64,000 nt of DNA from Aradus depressus (Eukaryota > Arthropoda > Insecta > Hemiptera > Aradidae), in NCBI GenBank assembly GCA_963662175.1, contig OY759217.1:12960562-13024561 (forward strand), given 5' to 3'. Positions 51,208 to 64,000 of this stretch are shown in pieces. The stretch's first letter is position 1, and each line of letters starts with the position of its first letter. A model generated the notes under the pieces. The model had not been told where the DNA came from. It saw nothing but the letters and a program-made list of their open reading frames with translations, and searched no databases. The position numbers and the translations under genes are program-made.

Positions 51208-51264
51208 ATGCCCAAAGACAAACGAGGTCGTACAAAGCTTTCCAAAAGCGTTTTGGAAATGAAG
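51208..51264 (+). CDS. MPHOSPH6: MPHOSPH6 exon 1
   Basis: ATG in context CGAAAAAATGC. Encodes MPKDKRGRTKLSKSVLEMK; donor GTAATT at 51265, phase 0. Too short for a simple ORF search. The conserved LSKxxLxMK defines it as the true start. Confidence 0.92.
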
Positions 51265-54210
51265 GTAATTATTCAATCTTTCACTAATTTTGAGTGTAAA
51301 TCAAATGCGCAAATTACTTGTAAATTTTGTTGGGTTCGCAGTTGGTGTTTTGTCACATTCACAATATGAAGTCCGGACAGATATACTAAATGAACCACTA
51401 TTTTCCAGAAATGCTTTATAAAACTTGGTAATTATATTTCAATTTGTGTCCAGTAAATTCAGTTACAGTAATTCACTCAACCGGGGGTCCTGAATTGTTC
51501 TTTAACCTCATCGGTAATTTACTAAGGTTCCTATTACGACAAAACTAATTAATTCAGCAAATATCTCGGACATTTGGCTACGTGTCTAATGCATGGTTCA
51601 TTGGTTTCTCAGAACGTTAATACATTCTTTTCCATTGAAATTACATTTTCTTAGAAATTATGTTTTTGTGAATTTCCTTAAAATGTATATTCCCTCCCGT
51701 TTTCAGACAGTCTTTCACAATTTTCATTCTGACAATATTACGATTGACGATTTCATGCTCCTTCTTCAGGTCACTATCGTCACCGTGACCTGAAGGATGT
51801 AGAATTACCTCAAATACTGTCCGAAAGAAGTTGACACTGGAAGAAATGTCGGGCTACCTACTTCCCGAGCCTAAATTAATCAATTATGTTTTCGCTCTTG
51901 CTCCAAAGCCAATCGACTGTTTGGACTAAAGCTCTATTTATATTTTTACATTATATAACAAATAAAATATATATTATACATATAACAAACAAAATATATT
52001 TTTAATCATTGCAATAAAAAGACAGAATGGCTCTCGAAGATGTTTTGATTGTGGACATTTTCCATTCAAAGGTACATAAATTCAAAATTGAGCGGTCATA
52101 GCAGTGACTAAAAGTAAGTTCCAAAATTGAATTAAAAATAATTTAGAGATATGGAATAAGAACAAATATAAAGTATAAGATAACCAAATTATGTTTTTCT
52201 TTTCAGACATTTTGTCATTTAAAAATGAAATAAAATAATTAATTTTAATGAAAATGGAAAATATATAATGTTCACAAAGCAAGAGAGAATAATGGATATC
52301 GTTTGATTTATGAATGCCAACGTTTTATATTACTATGCAATGTGCACATCATTTATGTGTGTTAATTTTTATTATTTAATTGTGATATTTTCTGCTTTCA
52401 GTTTATGCAACGGAGTAAACAGAGGATTATTGCCGAAAAAGAAGCCGAGGAAACACAAGCAATACATTCAAAGGACATCACTGAAGGAATGAAGTCAGAC
52501 AAGTGAGTATTGCCTCCTAGGGCATTAGTACAGTGAAACCTTTCTAATTGGATAGATCTTGATGCAATCATACTTTATGTATAGTGGTATAAATGAGTTT
52601 ACCCTTTTTTTTAAATGTATTATATTCGTATAATGTATAACTAGATAGAGGTAATTCAGGATAATTGGCAGGAAAATAAAATATAATAAAAATTTCCCTA
52701 TAAAACAATCAAGGATTTCAATTATTTCTTGACGTATCAGCTTTTTCTTGTTTGACTCTATTTTACTATTACTAACTTTTTGAAGACAATTTTTTAATGT
52801 GTCACCGCCCAGAAGTTTTAAGTTGTGAGTTTTTGAATTTCGTATTGAGGTACTACCGCTTCTTTGGTGTCTTCCTTTCTCATGCCACTCTAGACATCTA
52901 TCCATAACGTCCTCTTGGTAGCTGGTTGTTGCGTGAAAGTAACAGTTGCGACCTAGTTTTGAAAGACAACAAAAAAAAACTACGTAACGTGAAGAGGGAG
53001 GTGTCCAGATACTTTATATCATTAGTTGAGGCAGTTTATATGACAGCTCATTCTATTTCCCCTGAGCACTTTTTGTCCATTTATATATGGCTGCAACATT
53101 GTGAGTGCTCCAACTCAAAATTGATTGTAGCAATGAACTTGAAATGAAGGCACAGAATTGCAATTAAGACCACTTTACTTCGGGACTTAATATTTTACAA
53201 GATACCGGATATATTTTAGACTCAATCAAAAATCTCTTCGGATAAAAGTTGTAGAGAATATTGAAAGGTATTTTGTATGAAATACATTTTTTCGAAGCAT
53301 TACTACTGGGAATAAGAATATCACTCAAGAATTACTCTGTATAATGGAACAAAGAAAACCACTAATGCCAACACATTAATTTATCATCCAGTAATGCCAT
53401 TTGGTTTATGTTTATGTTACTTATGGCCACTAGACATGAGCTTGACCTTATTGGGAGTCATAAATTCTGGCTTTATTCTCTTATGGTAGGGGTCTTTAAC
53501 GAGTGCCTCACTTCGTACAGGCTAGGGATCATCGCTTAACGTCCCATCCGAAGCACGGCGTGCTCAATATTTTTTCACTTACCAGATAAAAAGTCTAAGG
53601 GCCTCGGTCGAACTTGAGCTTAGTAGGCAAGTACGCTACCTCTGAGCTATTGGCGCCTTCTATTAATTATATTAATCTAATTATAATTAGAAAGAAAATA
53701 TCTCTGGAGATGGAAAGTAATTATCTGCCCGAGAAATGTGTGGAGAAAAGGGCGGTCTACGACAAATCAAGTTCTCCAACAGTAGCTGTGTTTACTGTCT
53801 GTCAGCATAACGAATGTTCTAGTGTCATTACCATATTTCAGCAGTAGCGTATTGAACCACTTCACCTAAATTACCTTTAATGATAAAATTATAAAAAATA
53901 AACTATTTTATATATTGTGTTGATTATTTTCAGAGATAGGTTCATCCTGGAGTCGAGCTATGTGCCGTGCCTGAACCTGATCTTGGGACGGGTCTCCTAC
54001 GGTGGTATGAACCTCGAGGTGGAGAAGTTGATGAGGCAGGATAACCCGTCCAATCCGCCGCTCATCAATCGGGAGATGGACAAAGACATATCTGACTGGG
54101 AGATGTTCAAAGCGTCCAGTGTGGCCCAAACCATGGCCAACAAGTTCACCTCCAAGAAGGACAGAAGCAAAAATATCAAAAAACTCACGAATGAAGTGGA
54201 TCTTGTTTGA
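51208..54210 (+). CDS. MPHOSPH6: M-phase phosphoprotein 6 / MPP6, nuclear exosome cofactor (complete)
   Basis: CDS join(51208-51264, 52402-52502, 53934-54210): 435 nt, 144 aa. MPP6 is a small nuclear/nucleolar RNA-binding protein that tethers the MTR4 helicase to the RNA exosome for 3' processing of 5.8S rRNA and decay of nuclear RNAs. The start MPKDKRGRTKLSKSVLEMKF followed by MQR matches the family's N-terminal exosome-binding segment (LSKxLLxMKFMQR in human). Residues ~68-86 hold the family signature LILGRVSYGGMNLEVEKLM. A basic C-terminus (FTSKKDRSKNIKKL) follows. Human MPHOSPH6 is about 160 aa. Intron phases are 0 and 2. Divergent from dyskerin and convergent with DUS2. Confidence 0.93.
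51850..51935 (+). repeat. ACTTCCCC element fragment
   Basis: CTACTTCCCGAGCC and ATTATGTTTTCGCTCTTGCT in MPHOSPH6 intron 1. Confidence 0.5.
52402..52502 (+). CDS. MPHOSPH6: MPHOSPH6 exon 2
   Basis: Acceptor TCTGCTTTCAG, donor GTGAGT at 52503. Encodes FMQRSKQRIIAEKEAEETQA and IHSKDITEGMKSD, a charged predicted helix. It ends with two bases of a Lys codon. Confidence 0.92.
52503..53424. other. MPHOSPH6 intron 2, no gene
   Basis: Contains a 126-aa minus-strand frame (52525-52905) with Lys/Leu/Ile bias and no motif; judged chance. Confidence 0.45.
53425..53660 (-). repeat. SINE-A copy in MPHOSPH6 intron
   Basis: ACATGAGCTTGACC through the body to CTCTGAGCTATTGGCGCCTT. Tail lost and B-box region shortened. 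Confidence 0.7.
53934..54210 (+). CDS. MPHOSPH6: MPHOSPH6 exon 3 and stop
   Basis: Acceptor TGATTATTTTCAG. Encodes DRFILESSYVPCLNLILGRV, SYGGMNLEVEKLM, a polar linker and a basic tail; TGA at 54208-54210. Two minus-strand frames here are shadows. Confidence 0.95.
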
Positions 54211-54254
54211 GGAAAAAGCTATACAACTACACAATATGAATATATGTACATATT

Positions 54255-54260
54255 TTTATT
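54255..54260 (-). terminator. Poly(A) signal AATAAA, DUS2
   Basis: Minus-strand AATAAA 45 nt past the DUS2 stop codon. Its cleavage point would fall inside the MPHOSPH6 3' UTR, so the two mature transcripts probably overlap tail to tail. Confidence 0.65.
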
Positions 54261-54291
54261 AGATGAACCAAATATTTAAAAAAATTAAAAT

Positions 54292-54297
54292 AATAAA
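54292..54297 (+). terminator. Poly(A) signal AATAAA, MPHOSPH6
   Basis: Canonical hexamer 82 nt past the stop. Its expected cleavage point, 10-30 nt downstream, falls at or just inside the end of the convergent DUS2 coding sequence. Confidence 0.7.
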
Positions 54298-54304
54298 AGT
54301 TCAA

Positions 54305-61046
<6,742 letters not shown>

Positions 61047-61406
61047 ATGGAGGAAAGTAACTTTAAAAATAATTTCAGGGCAATATTGCTAAATGAGGGT
61101 TTAGTAGAATCTCATTGGTCTCCTCCCCCCAAAGATAGCTACAATATTATATTGAGCGTTGATGTATCAGTGAATGTATGCTTGAAACATACCATCATAA
61201 ACTTAAGTTCATTTGTTCATATTTTGTTAGGCAAGCCTATGCAAATGACATCATGGGTGATGAAAGATTGGGTTTTGAGCATGTCATTTTCTGTTGACTC
61301 ATGGCGAGGCGAGGTCAAGTTTGGGTCATCTTTTAAATTTGTCCAAAATTCACTCACCCTGGAGATGATCTCAGGGAGAATTGGCAGAAGTGTTTTTGTT
61401 ACTTGA
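61047..61406 (+). CDS. Unidentified 119-aa ORF upstream of DUS2
   Basis: Reads MEESNFKNNFRAILLNEGLV, ESHWSPPPKDSYNIILS and onward to TGA. The first ~40 residues look more protein-like than the rest. An acceptor at 61078 and a possible donor GTATGC after VSVN could make 61079-61174 an exon of a divergent gene. The opposite strand is also open over 61217-61453 (LPILPEIISRVSEFWTNLKD), so strand is uncertain. No family recognised; may be chance or transposon-derived. Confidence 0.25.
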   Translation: MEESNFKNNFRAILLNEGLVESHWSPPPKDSYNIILSVDVSVNVCLKHTIINLSSFVHILLGKPMQMTSWVMKDWVLSMSFSVDSWRGEVKFGSSFKFVQNSLTLEMISGRIGRSVFVT

Positions 61407-61832
61407 CAAAAATAGAATAGAATTCTAATATATTCTAAAAATAGAGTTTTCATTGACGTTATTCATTTATTTTATTTTTATTTCTAAGAAATGATTGTGA
61501 CACAGTTGTTCCGATTGCCAAAAAACCTATTAGCGAAGGAAACACTCAGAATTATACTTAATACTGAAATATTTTGTTAATGTTATCCGACGGACTGTTG
61601 CTGGATAGCTGCCCGTAAGTTAATATTAAATTGCAAATCTTGCTGATGAATTTACTATCAATCTAGGATGTAATTGTACAAAATGTTGACATACATATAA
61701 CTTATCTAATTATAGGCAAAAATGAAGAGTTTAAAATAAATTAGGTCTACCGTAAGCTTCATGACCTCATTTCATTTATTTTTTTGAAAATGCAAACTTT
61801 AATGAACAAAACATTTTCTCTAAATATAAATA

Positions 61833-62673
61833 CAGTTGACTCTCATTAATTCGAACTAAACTTCCGGTCTTTTGAAAAACTCATGATAAATCGAAAAAAA
61901 AACCCTTTGTTTTTAGATACACTCGTTAAATGTTCTCTTTCGGTGGGCAATGAGCTGAGCTCTCTATAAATCGAATTTTCCACAGAATATGTAAATAAAT
62001 TTATGTTCAATGTACGACTTTGCTTTATTTACAAACAACACTCCCAATAAGAATATCCCCTCTTTATTTTTCCCACTTCCTCTCAGTCTTCAAAAAGTGA
62101 TCAAGATGAGTACCTATTAAAAAGAATATTTCTCTTTCGATTTTCCAAAAAATAAAAGTTATCAACGCGGTGGAAAGCGGTGCAAAAAAAAAAAAAAAAA
62201 AGGATGTAGCAAAGACGTTTGGGATCCCTCCATTCACGCTTTCGACGATTCTTAAAAATAAAGAGAAACTTTTCAAGAGTACACAGTACACATCGAAGAT
62301 GGCTAGAGAATCATTAAGTACTTTCCGCAAATACTTGATCAGGACGGAAGTCGATGATAATGAATTTTCAGCGTTGGTGACGGTAGAAAATGCTATCGTG
62401 GATGCCAGTGATTAATACGGCAAAAACCATTCTCGATTTTTTCGATTAGAGTCGTGTTTTTGTATTTTTTTTTATACATACATTTTTTTTGTACATACAT
62501 ATTATACATTTTAATTACATACGTACATACATATTTACATGACATATACATATAATACACAAAATGAACATAGCGAGTGATTAATTTTGATTTTCATAAT
62601 ATAATCATGTAGGTATATATCTCAATAAGTTTTTCTGAGGTCCCTTGAATTTCAAATTATCGAAAATGGACTG
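61833..62673 (+). mobile_element. Internally deleted Tigger/pogo DNA transposon
   Basis: Bounded by CAGTTGACT on the left and TGGACTG on the right as imperfect inverted ends, each next to a TA target duplication (61831-61832 and 62674-62675), as in pogo-family elements. Inside is a transposase remnant with a CENP-B-type helix-turn-helix joined directly to the C-terminus, so the catalytic DDE core is missing. About 841 bp. Confidence 0.75.
62140..62415 (+). pseudogene. Tigger/pogo transposase remnant (HTH plus C-terminus)
   Basis: Reads VINAVESGAKKKKKKDVAKT and FGIPPFTLSTILKNKEKLF, the CENP-B N-terminal DNA-binding helix-turn-helix. After TQYTSKMARES comes LSTFRKYLIRTEVDDNEFSA, which resembles the transposase C-terminus. 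An 18-base poly-A run at 62185-62202 inflates the lysine stretch and is probably slippage. Not functional. Confidence 0.7.
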
Positions 62674-63059
62674 TATTTTGAATGAAATTTCCATCTCCGA
62701 AAAAGTGTTGCCTCATTTTATACTGTGTGTCGCCTGGATGTAGGCGTTCGTTGTGCATATCAAATGAGCCAGTTTGATTGTTTGAAAAACAACGGTTTAT
62801 GGTCTCGAAATATAACCCATTTCCGGTTCGACTTATCTTTTACAATTATATTCTTTGGATCTCAGAATATAAAAATTGAAGTAATTATTAACACTTGATT
62901 TCAACGTATTTCATACGTCACGTTATTGTTTTTCGGATAAAGATTTACTGTTTCGGTGTGTACACCTAGGGACCTAAGTATCCAATACTCTTAATCCATT
63001 CTCGTAGCGCTATCGAAGCCATAAAATTGTGTTATCTATGTTTAATATCTATGGATAAT

Positions 63060-63205
63060 ATCTTTAAAGAGGACCTGACATTGTACAGGTTCAGGAACGC
63101 CATTTATTATTTAACAGTCTTTCCTGACGGAGTGCTCAAGGTTTGGTTACCTTTCAGATAAATAAAAACCTTAAGGCTTCAACGGGTTTGAACCCGCAAT
63201 CATGA
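63060..63205 (-). repeat. SINE-A fragment
   Basis: AGGACCTGACATTGTACAGG to ACGGGTTTGAACCCGCAATC, the body middle and B box only. Confidence 0.6.
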
Positions 63206-63357
63206 TTCCAGCAGGAAATCGGCCGAAAATCGAACAGTTGAATCTGATGTACGAACATTTCTGTTTTCTGTTTTTTTTTTTCAGAAATGTAGAGGAATGA
63301 GTGCCGCAACCAGTATATATGCAGTGCAACCTGTATATATGTGTACCCTGAACCCCC

Positions 63358-63520
63358 ATAGATGGTACGTTGAGCGATGGTCCCGAGCCTGTACGATGTC
63401 AGATATTCGTTAAAGACCTCAACCCTTGGTGAATAAGCCAGGGTAGACAAAATTTAGAACTCCCATTGAAGAGTCACCACCACCGGAGTGACAAAAGAGC
63501 GCTGGTAGTAGGCGATTGAA
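63358..63520 (+). repeat. SINE-A fragment
   Basis: GATGGTACGTTGAGCGATGG to GTAGTAGGCGATT. Head and tail missing; inverted relative to the fragment at 63060. Confidence 0.65.
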
Positions 63521-63584
63521 AATAACAAAAAAAAAATATACATTAAAAAACTTAACTCTAAAAAAAATATTCTAGTGGTTAAAT

Positions 63585-63765
63585 AGGTACTTTTCTTGCC
63601 TTTTATTTTCAGTGAAAGTATTTATTATATCATTCATAGCTGAAGAAGATTTTAGTTTCTTAAGTTCTTCTTTTTCTATGGACAGTATTGATAAGTCCGA
63701 TAGATGTTCTTGTCCCATAGAAGTTCTAAGATAATTTTTAATAACTTTTAATTTAGAAAGTTAGG
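63585..63765 (-). pseudogene. hAT transposase C-terminal dimerisation-domain remnant
   Basis: Minus-strand reading LSKLKVIKNYLRTSMGQEHL followed by SDLSILSIEKEELKKL and SSSAMNDIINTFTENKRQEK is typical of the end of hAT/ZMYM-like transposases (YLRSTMGQERLS, LSIE). A stop precedes it at SQA. The rest of the element, if present, lies toward the right window edge. Confidence 0.6.
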
Positions 63766-64000
63766 CTTGGCTTTTATTAATATGACTGTGGATAACATTT
63801 TACGATTTTTCGCTTACACATGTTGGGGCCCCTCTAGCTTGGGGGCCCTGTATCATTGGAACAACCCAAAAATTAGTCCGCTGAAAGGCTCATTAAGCAA
63901 GAAAAATCGCAAAATGCCAAAAAATATGTTTAAGTATGAAATTGAATCAGATTTGAATTTGTGTTCACTTAATTGAGCTGTGATCCGATTGAGCCCTAAC

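Noticed and set aside
52525..52905. 126-aa minus-strand ORF
   Set aside because: No motif, AT-driven composition, inside the MPHOSPH6 intron with no splice context.
53908..54234. Minus-strand 108-aa ORF
   Set aside because: It is the antisense of MPHOSPH6 exon 3, which has clear homology.

Overview
This is animal nuclear DNA, most likely from an arthropod and probably an insect. The evidence is four spliced metazoan genes with GT-AG introns, AT-rich introns full of transposons, Jockey-type LINE remnants, tRNA-derived SINEs, and SINE tails ending in TTAGG, the arthropod telomere pentamer. The species cannot be read from the sequence; a hemipteran is only a guess. All genes were rebuilt by hand from splice sites, and every exon junction used below keeps frame.

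Layout. (1) 1-36,160, plus strand: an NFAT5-type (Rel-family) transcription factor. Its 5' end lies outside the window. Eleven exons run from a basic N-terminal linker through the Rel homology domain and IPT domain to a Pro/Thr-rich C-terminus. The 12.4-kb intron between 848 and 13,204 is a transposon dump. (2) 38,937-50,473, minus strand: dyskerin (DKC1/Nop60B), complete, 13 coding exons, 501 aa. (3) 51,208-54,210, plus strand: MPHOSPH6/MPP6, the nuclear exosome cofactor, complete, 3 exons, 144 aa. (4) 54,305-60,684, minus strand: tRNA-dihydrouridine(20) synthase DUS2, complete, 6 exons, 445 aa. (5) 60,685-64,000: a possible divergent promoter, an unidentified ORF, an internally deleted Tigger/pogo transposon and the tail of a hAT transposase.

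How the genes relate. NFAT and dyskerin converge. Dyskerin and MPHOSPH6 diverge from a 734-bp intergenic region. MPHOSPH6 and DUS2 converge with stop codons 94 bp apart and interlocked poly(A) signals. Three neighbouring genes therefore serve RNA maturation: rRNA/snRNA pseudouridylation with telomerase RNA stability, 5.8S rRNA trimming, and tRNA dihydrouridylation.

Repeats. One tRNA-derived SINE family (about 20 copies, two tail types), a second tRNA-derived SINE nested inside one copy, and an element bounded by ACTTCCCC/GGGGAAGT and built of internal repeats of roughly 130-140 bp (about 17 copies) make up most of the recognisable repeat content. Several nested insertions still show target-site duplications, so insertion order can be read. 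Three long palindromic (fold-back) elements are present, two of which carry CTGANGA-hairpin-GAAAC motifs resembling a hammerhead ribozyme core. I saw no bacterial-type system, CRISPR array, or functional tRNA or rRNA gene.
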